Source: Maniola hyperantus (Eukaryota; Arthropoda; Insecta; Lepidoptera; Nymphalidae). Taken from it: a DNA stretch of 64,000 nt. Shown one piece after another: positions 54,510-64,000 of this stretch. A program made the position numbers and the translations under genes. The stretch lies in contig NC_048546.1 in NCBI RefSeq assembly GCF_902806685.2, positions 12,046,534-12,110,533 on the forward strand, given 5' to 3'. The notes beneath the pieces are model-generated. The model was given only the letters and a program-made list of their open reading frames with translations. It searched no databases and had not been told where the DNA came from. Positions within the stretch are counted from its first letter, which is position 1. Each line of letters opens with the position of its first letter.

Positions 54510-54690
54510 CAAGGTGCTGGAATGGCGACCTCGCACCGGAAGACGCAGTGTTGGAAGACCCCCCACTAGGTGGATGGACGACATCAGACGAGTCGCAGGG
54601 AGCCGCTGGATTCAGGCGGCGCAAGACCGTGACGTGTGGAAGTCCCTACAAGATACCTATGTCTAGCAGTGGACGTCTATCGGTTGATGA
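54510..54690 (+). mobile_element. RTE-type LINE 3' fragment
   Basis: 'ggtgctggaatggcgacctc', 'gaagaccccccactaggtgg' and 'gtggacgtctatcggttgat', ending in GATGCTGAT. Highly similar to 55496-55665 with a different 5' truncation point. Confidence 0.75.
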
Positions 54691-55335
54691 TGCTGATAGA
54701 CGTATGTATTTGAGAAATAAGTGTTTAGCTTTCCTTACCAAATAAAGAGGCAGTTATTCAGGAATCACATTTGTTGCTGTGTCCACCCTCAGATTGGCCG
54801 AACGGCGATCGTGAACTGAGCCACTTGGCGCAAGTATAATTGGCGCCTGCGGTAAGCATTCTTCTTCTACGGAGATTTTTAATACAGTTCCTCGAAAGAT
54901 TGTAGCGCAATTCGTCTACAGGTAACGTTGGCCGGCATTTGCTGAATCCGAGTACATGCTAACCTAAATTGGAGGCTTTACAATGACATGGTTATTTAAG
55001 GATTTTAATTTTCTTCAAATTCATATCTAAATCATTATTATACATAATTATACTTATTTATATTATATAAGTTTGTCCTTAAATAATATACTGAAATATT
55101 CCAACGGTTCAGAATCTTGTAAGTCCATAAAATAAATAGAACCTTATAAGTTGTCAAGAATTTGTAAGCTCCTTACGATCTACTTATAGAGACCTGCGTC
55201 TAATTTATTGCCTTTTAGAAATTAAATGTTAAATATAACTAAGTATTTATTAAGGAAAACGAAATTCAAAGTTGAAAGGAAAATTCATTAAGTAATGAAG
55301 TCATACAATATTATGGTTTATCATCCATACTAATA
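54691..55335. other. No gene seen
   Basis: No supported ORF or repeat. Confidence 0.4.
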
Positions 55336-55495
55336 TAAGTCCCGCAAATTTCTAATGCACGTGACCGCCATTTTAGTGACGTCAGTAGGTACTAGACTGA
55401 AGTTTCAGGCTGATGGTATAATTATACTTAAATATACATCAAATGACGTCAAAATGACGCCTTTTCGAGGTTAATGAGACATAGTTCCAGCGCCG
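55336..55495 (+). mobile_element. MITE family D, right end lost
   Basis: 'aagtcccgcaaatttctaat', 'tgacgtcagtaggtactaga' and 'gagacatagttccagcgc'. It is then replaced abruptly by RTE sequence. Confidence 0.65.
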
Positions 55496-55665
55496 CCGGA
55501 AGACGCAGCGTTGGAAGACCCCCCACTAGGTGGACGGACGACATCAGACGAGTCGCAGGGAGTCGCTGGATCCAGGCGGCGCAAGACCGTGGCGTGTGGA
55601 AGTCCCTACAAGAGACCTATGTTCAGCTGTGGACATCCATCGGTTGATGATGATGATGATGAAGA
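55496..55665 (+). mobile_element. RTE-type LINE 3' fragment
   Basis: It starts at 'gccggaagacgcagcgttgg' directly on the MITE D remnant and ends with (GAT)n of six units. 5'-truncated. Confidence 0.75.
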
Positions 55666-55701
55666 AAAAAAATTTAATAAATTGACATTAATGTAATCCC
55701 A

Positions 55702-56120
55702 TCATAGAGCCTTCCTGTAATAGTAAATAACCCACACGACCATATAAAACGTAATCATATTATTATACGATGTGACAAGAGCGAAATCGGAAATTGCCGC
55801 CAGGACGGGCCGCGTCGCATATCCAAATATCATAACCATTCGAGCTATTGTATAAATCCGGAATAAACTTACTCCCAAATGTATTGGAGGGGTTGTTGTG
55901 AGGTGTATTGCTCCGACTATCCAGAATGGCGCTAAGTTCTTAAGTTCTGATAGATATGCTCGACGTACGATGTCGGGAAGATCCCTTTATTGACCCATGT
56001 TATAGCTGCCAAGGGACTTAGGCCCAGCAGTTTTACAGCCAATAATGCGGCGTGTACCATGTAACTTTGTGTTAGGGGTGTCTCCAAGGATATTGTTATC
56101 GTTTTCGGACTTTCCCCCAT
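55702..56120 (-). pseudogene. Second MAPEG (MGST1-like) copy with one frameshift
   Basis: ATG at 56118-56120 opens a frame encoding TQSYMVHAALLAVKLLGLSP. Around 56008 (the GGG after AATAAA on minus) one base is missing. The next frame continues LPDIVRRAYLSELKNLAPFW, SLFRIYTIARMVMIFGY and FYMVVWVIYYYRKAL, then TGA at 55702-55704. The span is 419 nt, one short of 140 codons. Unlike the copy at 52532, it keeps the RRAYLSE form of the family's RRAHLND motif. It is either a recent pseudogene or an intact gene with a 1-nt assembly error in a G run. Neighbouring copy: tail-to-tail, about 2.8 kb away. Confidence 0.85.
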
Positions 56121-57408
56121 TTTTTTTGTTACGTAATCTTCGTTTGATTCAGTTCTTCGCCTGGCTTATGTGGTCCAATGTTTTAGTATAGGCAACACTC
56201 TGCCAAGTTGCAACTTTCATATTTTATTATTAAATTCGCTGTAACACATAGACAGACGGATAAACGGAGAGATGGATTCGACGAAACTATACCTAAGGTT
56301 TACATATTTTATTTTATCCACGCGCACGAAGCCACTCGTATTAGCTAGAAAAAGAAATGTTTTCTATTACCTAAAGCCTACAGTACCTGCTACGTAAACA
56401 TGCAATTTAATTTCATGAAAATAAACGTAATGTAAACTAATTTATGTTGGAACAAAAGTGCCACAGTGTTAGCTCTCTTGACTAGGTACAAACATTTTAA
56501 AATGCTTTTTTGTCACCTGCAGCGGTTCCGCTTATGCAATACGGATTAAGTATACTTAATAATACTCATAAAATTTGTGAATAAAAGCGTACCATAATAA
56601 AAAAGTTAGTAAGTAAGTATACCTTGTAACTTTAATAGAGAAATGTAAAATGTGTTTCTCAAATGAAAAGTTCTGGGCTCGTTCTGAGTTTGACTTAAAG
56701 GCCTAAACGCATTTGTGCTGTGCTGCGTGACGCAACGCGGCACGTAGTTGCCTGCCGCGTTCGCACTTCGCTGCACTTGCTGCATACAAACTCATAATAC
56801 CTATAAACTATATGTGATTTCAGCGCCGCGTCGCGCAAGTTGCAACCGTTTCATAAACCACTATTATGGACATGTATTTCATTTCAATATACTCATAACT
56901 TTATACATGTATGGAAATGTAAATTACACAATATATTTTTTACAAAAAGATAAAGCGTGTCCAAAGTCCGAACCTATTTGCGTTGCAAAATTGTTATTGT
57001 TATGAAGGCTCCGTTGAATTCGTGTAATTTACATTTTAATCAAGAAGATTGTGTTTGGAAAAGACCTTTAATTTTGGCGAAGGGATTAAGATTAAAACTT
57101 TCTAAAAGTTTTTGCCCTTATGATTTAATTATTATAATGAGCTTCGGAGATTTACATGATATTTTAGATAAAAGAAAAACTATATTATAATTGTTAATTG
57201 TAATTATTATTATAATAAATAATATACATTGATATTTTGTGTTTAAATTATTTACGTGATTAGCGTTGAAATCATGTTGACAAGAAATACGTAAAGCTAC
57301 AAACTAATGACACTTCAAAAATTAAATAAAGGGGGTTCGAGAGGTGTAAAATAAAAAAATAAAAATCTTTTTTTAAATTCATTATAGGCGCACGCTTAAC
57401 CACGATCA
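56121..57408. other. No recognised gene; one unassigned ORF
   Basis: 56301-56350 has a Helitron-like 3' scrap (ccacgcgcacgaagccactc). A 77-codon plus frame at 56957-57190 (contains VWKRPLILAKGLRLKLSKSF, MSFGDLHDIL) reads more protein-like than its surroundings but I cannot assign it. Confidence 0.35.
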
Positions 57409-57945
57409 CACCCTGCAGGGTTAGCATGGGCGGGGATATAATTTTCTCCCCGGGGAAAGGATAAAATCTTTATCCCCTCCGACAGCTTTATCCACTCTCC
57501 GAGCATGGGCTCACGGGTGGATATAATTATCCACAGTGAATAAAACGGGGGACTTTTCGGTTTTTGGATCTTTTCCTTTACCTTTATTGGGTTAATGGTA
57601 ATTGGTATTTGGGACCTATGTTGGGTTTATGTTGGGGTTCCCAACCATATTCCAAACATAACCCAAACACAACCCAAACATAACAGAAACACAACCCAAA
57701 CATAACCCAAACACAACCCAAACATAACCTAAACCCAACAGGTACCGCGAGACATGTTTTGATTTTTTAAGTTCTATGAGAATAAACTTAAACCCACGTC
57801 TAATGTCGAGGATAAAATTGTCCCCGAATTAGGGATAAACTTCTCCTCTCCCCTGTTGCCGTGCTTTGAGACGTGGACAAGTAAATTTTATCCCTCGTCA
57901 GTGGATATAATTGGGGGATAAAATTTTTATCTCCTGCCCATGCTA
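57409..57945. mobile_element. Large inverted-repeat element with internal minisatellite
   Basis: Ends 'ttagcatgggcggggatata' and, in complement on the right, 'ctagcatgggcaggagataa'. Motifs such as GGATAAAATT and GGATATAATT recur in both orientations. At 57653-57745 a minisatellite alternates AACATAACCC and AACACAACCC. No ORF of transposase size. Confidence 0.6.
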
Positions 57946-58468
57946 GGGGGGCTGATGGGAAATGATTATGTGGCCTAAGAGGGGACGCGTTTGCCTAGAA
58001 GGTGCCTATTCACTCTTGTTTTAAAGATACCGTATATAAAATCTTTAGTGCAGCACTACACGATCAGTTATGAGAAGAGTAAATAATTTTTTCAATTTTA
58101 TGATAGAAGTTAAGCAAGATGGAGAAGGTAGGCAAGTACTTACACCCTGAGCGACGCTATGTTAATGATTAATACTATTAGAATATTATGCGTCATATTC
58201 CATTTCACGGTAGTCTTAATGAGATGGTCACTCATAATAGCACCAAATTTATGAGCGTGTGATACACGAATCTATGGCGTTCTCAAAACTAAGGCAATAA
58301 ATCTAAAACAAAGAAAAAATAAAAGGCGACCATAAATTTTAAATACAGCAAAAACAAATTATCGAAGCTAGAGAGTGCGTTTGTTAATAAAACCGTCAAG
58401 AAATGCGTGATTTATTTTAAAATTTCTGGCTAAACACGGCAAAAACTAATACTAAATGGCAACCATAT
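57946..58468. other. No gene seen
   Basis: No supported ORF or repeat. Confidence 0.4.
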
Positions 58469-59450
58469 GTCTGGGGACAAATAACAGGCGACAAGTATCT
58501 GCGAACTAATGTGGACAGATTTTTGGAGGTGGGGCCTGGAACGCAATTTTGTTTTCGGCCAATAGGGTAATTTTGTGCGCAAGAGGAGACCAATCAGAGA
58601 ACCGTACTCCCCTGTGTGTTTTTGGTTTTCAGAGAACTGTGGGCGTGACGAAACACGACCACGGGGACCTTTAAGGAGAACTGGAAAAAGAACGGAGGAC
58701 AGTCAAGGCAGGATTTCGGCTCGGGTCGGGAGTACAAATCCCAGCGCGAACCTCGCGACCTCGTCCATTCGAGATATTTTGAGCTTCCTTTGCAAAATTG
58801 GAGTGTAGATTAAAATTATAGTATAGTGTATTGTTAAAATTTGTCCTGAGAAATAAGATAAGGTTATAGAGACAGTGTGTTCGGGCCAGCGGCGGTTTAA
58901 TGGTGAAGTACCCAGATTATTATATTTAGTGTAAATTTTGAAAGTAGTTCCACAACTTTTAAGCTTATAAAATTGATTAACCGGTATACCTAGAAGAAAT
59001 AGATCTAGAAAATAATCTAGAAGACCAATATCATGCTAGACGTAGACTATGGTCTCAACCCTGGGCTTGGATGGAGTGGACCACGGGTTTAACGCGTGAA
59101 AATTTCATATTATCCCTAATCACCGTATTGTGTAGGCATAGTCGCGTAAGGGGGAACTTCGCGAGTGGATTTTAATTAGAAAGAATATACCGAAGTGTTT
59201 TAACTAGACAAGTTGTGTAACTAGGTTCAGATGTATTTAGAATAAATACTTGTGCTAGATTATGTATATAACCGTGTGTACAGTGTGTCTTTAACTCTAA
59301 TTCGTTTTTAGGAATAAAATTTAAGAAATCTCTCTTAAATTTTATGACATATTATGTGTGTAATTGATTGTGAAATAAACTGCGCGGCCGTAAGGGTTTT
59401 TAAAGTTTAAATGTTCGCTTTTCCCTTCTAAATAGATTGGCCTAGGAAGC
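58469..59450 (+). mobile_element. Possible solo LTR or 5' LTR
   Basis: Starts TGTCTGGGGACA and ends near gaagcgaACA, followed by TTTGGCGGG, which resembles a primer-binding-site start. Inside is TATATAA (about 59267) and about 105 bases later AATAAA (59373), in LTR-like order. No gag or pol and no second LTR in the window, and no duplication found. Confidence 0.35.
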
Positions 59451-59991
59451 GAACATTTGGCGGGTTTTAAATGTAACAAACACATTTAAAATTCCGTCTA
59501 AATCACAATACCAGTTTCTTTTTTTTCTAAAAATACTCAACTGTGAGAGTAAATAAAACAACTTATTTACCAGAAATAAAAGCATTTGAGTATAAATATC
59601 ATCTTTTATTTATCACGTCTAGATACCTTCTATAGACATTTAATAATGGAGCTCAAATTCATTTTAGAGGCTAAACTATCAAACTGTGTGTATTCAAAAA
59701 TGCCGTAGATACATGGTTCCATGTGTCGGACTCCAATATTAAATCTCTCATATTACCTATATCACGACTCTTACTATTAAGTAAAGTTCAGGCTAGTTTT
59801 TTTTCAGCAGTACACCGAATTCACAATAATAGCTCTTACCTAGCAATAAATAAGAAATAGAATAAAGTTGGCAGACTAACGCAGTCAGATGGAACGCCTC
59901 TTGTCAAAAATACACATTGACTTGTTGAGCAAAATCACACAAATATTTTGGATAATGTGGTGTGTTTTGAACTATCAGCTACCACGATACC
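59451..59991. other. No gene seen
   Basis: No supported ORF or repeat. Confidence 0.4.
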
Positions 59992-60219
59992 ATCACCATC
60001 ATCATGAGCAATCCTCGCCGGCTCACTACTGAGCGCGGGCTCCATAGAGAACTCTCAGGTTGCGGGTTTACCTCACGATGTTTTCTCTCTACGGTGAACC
60101 AAGTGATATTTAATTAAGTTGAATACATACAACTACGAAAGGCTAAAGGTATTTGTCGAGTTCGAGCCATCGAACTTCGAGTAGATGGCAGACGTTTTAA
60201 CATTTAGGATATCACGACG
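59992..60219 (-). mobile_element. SINE family S1, old diverged copy
   Basis: 'catcatcatgagcaatcctc', 'agagaactctcaggttgcgg' and 'ggatatcacgacg' keep S1 order, with an internal deletion. Confidence 0.6.
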
Positions 60220-61604
60220 TATAAACAGTATGCTGTGAAGGGGAACGAGCATCTTCGGGTAACGGGACAATGGGTAAACAATAGAGCAGGTACAGACCTT
60301 TTTTTTTTTCCTTGTGTCTTTTCTTTTGCACCGAACTTCGGGGCAAATGTGGCTGGCGAACTGTGTGACACACGAGGCATTATTTTGGAAGTAATTAATT
60401 TGATACGTCCGACGTATAAAAGTCTGGTTTTCCCCAGACTAAAGGCACACGGTTGATTCTGGCGGCATCCGGCGGTGACGAATCGGGCACACTCATACAT
60501 GTCATGTCTTATCCGGCTGGACTACCCGAACGATAGGTTGGCCAACCTATTACATAACTGAACAAATATATACATATATACAAATGCCATGGTGCTGAGG
60601 CTAGCTTCCGAGCTCATAAAAATAACCTTGCTCCCATACAAGGCAATTGAACGCTTCGTAGCGAAAAGGGTAGTCAGCCGAGGCCTCGATAACAATGGAT
60701 AAAGGCTAGTTTCTAGCGTAGGGACTCCCCCTGCCTTAAGACTCGTCAGTCGGTTTAAAGTGATGGCCCAATCTGGCTAAATACACATGCCAACTGATTT
60801 TCCTCACTACCAGGTCGTTCTAAACTAGCTGATCTCTCTCCCAAAGGGACATTTTGAGAAGTCAAATGACTCAAAATAGTAGAATTAATTGGAATAAGCT
60901 TCATGAGCAAACTCGCGAAAACCTGGTAGAAGGTCAAGATGTCCATGTGTCCGCCCAACGCAATGTGCCTGGCAGATTAAATTTGCCACACGTGAGATAA
61001 CATGTTATTCCAAATGCCAACAGTGTCCTAAGTTCAGCCTAGCTATTTTGTTAAATTTCCTCTCTATATAGCCGATCATTGAAAGAAGCAGAGACGATCA
61101 CCGTACCATCACATTAACTCTACCTCCCCCCATCGCTCCCCTCTAGTGACTTTGAATCCCATTTAAACCGATTTGCCTTAATTGCTATTAAACCTGAGAA
61201 CAAAGACTATGCTATAATTATTTATCCTGCTTGACTTGTGACATATAATATTATATTATTATCTACCGTTGCTTTGGCGTAGCTTAAACGATGTCTATAT
61301 CTTATATCACATGATTTATGTATTTTAAAAGCACTTTGAAGTTGTAATTGTACGCCACTAAGGACCAGGTGCACATTAGGCTGTTTTATTTATTACGTGA
61401 TAATTCTTTCACCTCATCCATTAGTAACCCGGTTTATATGCTAACCACATTCTCCACCCATCTCTGCTCTGGTGGATACCGGGCCTTATTTTACCACAAA
61501 AAATGTGGGTTGCAAAGTCAGTAAGCAGTATATACCTACTCTTTTACCTTTTATAATAGTGTTTTTACATACACTTTAAAGAAATTACTAAGTTTTTTTT
61601 AAAG
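60220..61604. other. No gene recognised
   Basis: 60220-60780 is less AT-rich than its flanks and may be an unrecognised element ('gataggttggccaacctat' is a self-complementary patch at 60533-60551). ORFs at 60204-60500 (minus) and 60235-60456 (plus) overlap and are not recognised. Confidence 0.35.
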
Positions 61605-61736
61605 GATCCCTTTACTCCAACTAAGCGTCAGGCTTGTGCTAGGAGTAGGTACGACAATAGTGCAATGGGCGGGGTTTGAACCGCCGACCTTTCGGTTTAC
61701 AGTTCACTCCTTTACCGGTTGAGCTATTGAGGTTCT
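61605..61736 (-). mobile_element. tRNA-derived SINE (S5), complete
   Basis: On minus, a 73-nt tRNA-like head with A box (TAGCTCAACCGG) and B box GGTTCAAACCC, then 'actattgtcgtacctactcc' and 'acaagcctgacgcttagttg'. The acceptor-stem ends do not pair, so it is not a functional tRNA gene. A further B-box-like remnant (gattcgaac) lies at 61796-61850. Confidence 0.6.
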
Positions 61737-62206
61737 AAATTCAATAGATAATCATATATAATCATAGATAAAAATTTAATAGATATCAAAAATTTGGAAC
61801 GGGTGTCGGGTAGGATTCGAACAGAGGGTTTCGTATTCGAAACCAGATCATATTATGCAAGCCAACGTACTTTTTTGTGTTGGTTTAATGTAACTTTAAT
61901 GTTAACTTTACATTAACCACTTGATTTACAATTAGCTCTTAACATGAAACCAAACTTTTCATCTTCACCGCAAACAAACAAAAAATAAAATTTTACTTCC
62001 CAATAATAATAATAATATTATGATATCTTTTCACTAGAAGGAGTTCCCTGGTTATCTAAAGCACGCCATTTCAGATGATTTGCGTTTTGTTTAGAGTGCA
62101 AAGCCGTGTTATGTCCGGGAAAATTTTTCAACGTGAGGTTTTGATTTATAGCACAAGTCAAAACATAAAAACTATGTTAGGTAGGTGTCTGAGTTTTATT
62201 TGGGTA
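61737..62206. other. No gene seen
   Basis: Contains a small self-complementary patch TTAATGTAA ... TTACATTAA at about 61886-61917. Confidence 0.4.
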
Positions 62207-62417
62207 CTAGCTTATGTTCGCTACTTCGCCCGCGTGGACTACACTTTCTAACACCTATTTCACCCCTTAAGGGCAGGATTTTCGAAAATCCTTTTTTAGC
62301 GGATGCCTACGTCATAATAGTTATCTGCATGCCAAATTTCAGCCCGATCCGTCCATTAGTTTGAGCTGTGCGTTGATAGATCAGTCAGTCAGTCAGTCAA
62401 TCCTTTTATATATTTAG
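62207..62417 (-). mobile_element. Helitron-like element, subtype B, complete
   Basis: CTAGcttatgttcgctactt with hairpin core CTTCGCCCGCG, body, GTCA patch, and 'atatatttaga' (TC start on minus). Confidence 0.7.
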
Positions 62418-63109
62418 AAGATATCATAGCTGACCCGCCCTTGTGTCGTTTCTCTGAAACTCTTCTCTTAGTTGCATGACAGGTGATTAAAGTTACTTAC
62501 GGTAACCGTTAAACTTTGAACGTTAATAAAAGCAAAATGAGTTGCACAATTAATCAGGATTTTTTGCTCTGGATTCTTGGCACCATTCCGCGAGAGCATG
62601 ATTTGTTTTTTTCTTGTAATTTACTAATTAATTAATTTAACAGTTTATTTACGTTGTGCGAAATAAGGAGCATATATTTTACAATTTATTAAATAATAAT
62701 TCAAAAATACTTTAATTTATATTAACTTTGCTTCCGTAGTCTAGATTTTAAAATCGAGGAATTTAAAATTTTTATTGGTGTAATAAATTCTCCCGCTGGA
62801 GTTGCTTTCAGCGAAAAGCTTTCGCTGTGTTTTGATGCAAGTTTACTGATTTTTAAAGCGAGTACATAACTGTTATTCCCATCTTTGTAGGTAATAAAAT
62901 GTATTCCTGTTCCACGTATCTAAATAAGTGGGTATGTTACGCTAACTACAAACTTAGTACCTACCTAATATCTAAAGAAAGAAAAGAAAAGATTTTTTTT
63001 TCCTATCTAATCTAGTATCTAGTAGGTTAAAGTTAACGTTAACTAGTAGGTCAATTTAACGTTAACTTTGCATAAATCAGCCAAAATTGTATGGAGATGC
63101 CATTTTTAG
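62418..63109. other. No gene; short perfect inverted repeat
   Basis: 63029-63042 and 63056-63069 (AAAGTTAACGTTAA and its complement) pair over 14 bp. Confidence 0.45.
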
Positions 63110-63385
63110 GGTTCCGTACCCGAGGGGTGCCAACGGGACCACATTAATAAGCCTCCGCTGCCCGTACTCTGGTGCGCTGCGGTGAGGTTCGATGCGGTGC
63201 GGTGTGGTGTGGTGCGGTGCGGTGCGCTGCGGTGAGGCTCGATGCGGTGCGGTGTGGTGTGGTGCGGTGCAGTGCGGTGCGGTGAAAATTAAAAAAAAAT
63301 TGAAAAGTGTTATTTCTTGAACAATGGTAGGTACGTTACGGAACCTTCGTGTGCGAGTCCGACTCTCACTTGGCCGATTATTTTA
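63110..63385 (+). repeat. Dispersed family F2 carrying a minisatellite
   Basis: 'gggttccgtacccgaggggt' to 'gtccgactctcacttggccg'. The usual GTCT patch is replaced by the GGTGC array at 63171-63284. Confidence 0.65.
63171..63284. repeat. GGTGC minisatellite with 50-bp higher-order unit
   Basis: 63174-63223 and 63224-63273 are tandem 50-bp units differing at two positions. Each is built from GGTGC/GGTGT pentamers with one gcgctgcggtgagg[t/c]tcgat block. A partial third unit follows. Confidence 0.95.
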
Positions 63386-63566
63386 GTTAACAAGGATCGA
63401 CACTTTAGTTTGTGCGGGAAAATAGAAAGCAAACCAGAAAGCTTTTCTATTTGTTTATCGCGGCTTATGTACTGAAAGCTCTCCGGTTCTCCATCGACGT
63501 GCTGCTGACGTGAATTTGTCGATTGAGAATCGCCGGAATACATGATAGTGTTGTTTATTTTTCAAC

Positions 63567-63770
63567 TAGATGCTACCCGCGACTTTGTCCGCGCGTCCGC
63601 CGAACTGTTTGATTTTCCAAACAAAAATATACCTAGTCAAAGTCCTTCTCAAGGATGCAAGTTATTTCTGTATCAATTAAATAATGTCCGTAACTTCGTT
63701 CATGTTGTTTAAGTTTTCTATAGATCCCCTGGGAACTCTTTAATTTTCCGCAACTAAAGTAGATTGGTAT
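63567..63770 (-). mobile_element. Helitron-like element, subtype A, degraded
   Basis: Plus reads 'ctagatgctacccgcgactt' at the start and 'gggaactctttaattttccg' later. It appears to contain two copies of the 5' part of the body. Confidence 0.5.
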
Positions 63771-64000
63771 TCTATCTGCCGTACTCAGTCCCTAATCGTT
63801 ACTTAAGATTGAGTTAAAACGAGACAGATTTATGTGAGAGATATAGCTCTGTCACGTTTTGACTAAACTTAAGGCGAGTCACCGAGGCTAAGCAGTAAAA
63901 ACTGGTTTGCTAGATCAAATGTTTTAGGTATTTACTATTAAGTAATGGCCTTGCTAAAAATATACAATATACCTAAAGACATTGTCTAAAGAATGTGCTA

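Noticed and set aside
57653..57745. AACATAACCC/AACACAACCC array as telomeric DNA
   Set aside because: The unit is not the insect telomere repeat (TTAGG), the array is short and it lies inside an inverted-repeat element.
61662..61736. tRNA gene on minus
   Set aside because: The promoter boxes are present but the acceptor stem does not pair and a SINE body follows, so it was called a tRNA-derived SINE.

Overview
The window looks like nuclear DNA of a moth or butterfly (Lepidoptera). It is AT-rich and crowded with interspersed repeats of lepidopteran character: tRNA-derived SINEs, 3' scraps of RTE-type LINEs with GAT-repeat tails, and short elements carrying GTCA or GACA microsatellites and a 'cttcgtccgcg' hairpin. 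No bacterial-style operon, rRNA or intact tRNA gene was seen. The species cannot be named from this sequence alone.

Only three coding units are well supported. (1) 43194-49292 (minus) is a structurally complete two-ORF LINE flanked by a 13-bp target-site duplication. ORF1 (coiled coil plus RRM-like) and ORF2 (endonuclease plus reverse transcriptase) lie in one reading frame, separated by a single TAG. (2) 52532-52909 (plus) is a single-exon 125-codon MAPEG (microsomal glutathione S-transferase 1-like) gene. (3) 55702-56120 (minus) is a second MAPEG copy, tail-to-tail with the first and broken by one 1-nt frameshift. It keeps the family motif RRAYLSELKNL, which has decayed in the intact copy.

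Everything else is repeat or unassigned. 1-43 kb is a mosaic of Helitron-like elements (three subtypes sharing a 3' hairpin and CTAG end), two main SINE families (S1, S2), a SINE-like palindromic family (P), two dispersed families called here F1 ('gccaagtgcgagtc') and F2 ('cgaagggtgccaacggga'), RTE and other LINE 3' ends, and several MITEs. Some insertions are nested and preserve natural empty-site evidence. 49-64 kb holds the MAPEG pair, a 59-bp-arm perfect palindrome, a large inverted-repeat element with an AACATAACCC-type minisatellite, a possible LTR, and a GGTGC minisatellite with a 50-bp higher-order unit.

The most notable signals are unusually perfect inverted repeats (arms of 149, 69, 59, 30 and 26 bp), a MITE family whose three copies all have CAG duplications, compensatory changes in the Helitron-like 3' hairpin, and the ORF1-TAG-ORF2 arrangement of the LINE. 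Repeat boundaries are read by eye and can be off by several bases. Family and clade names rest on motif recognition, not on database searches.
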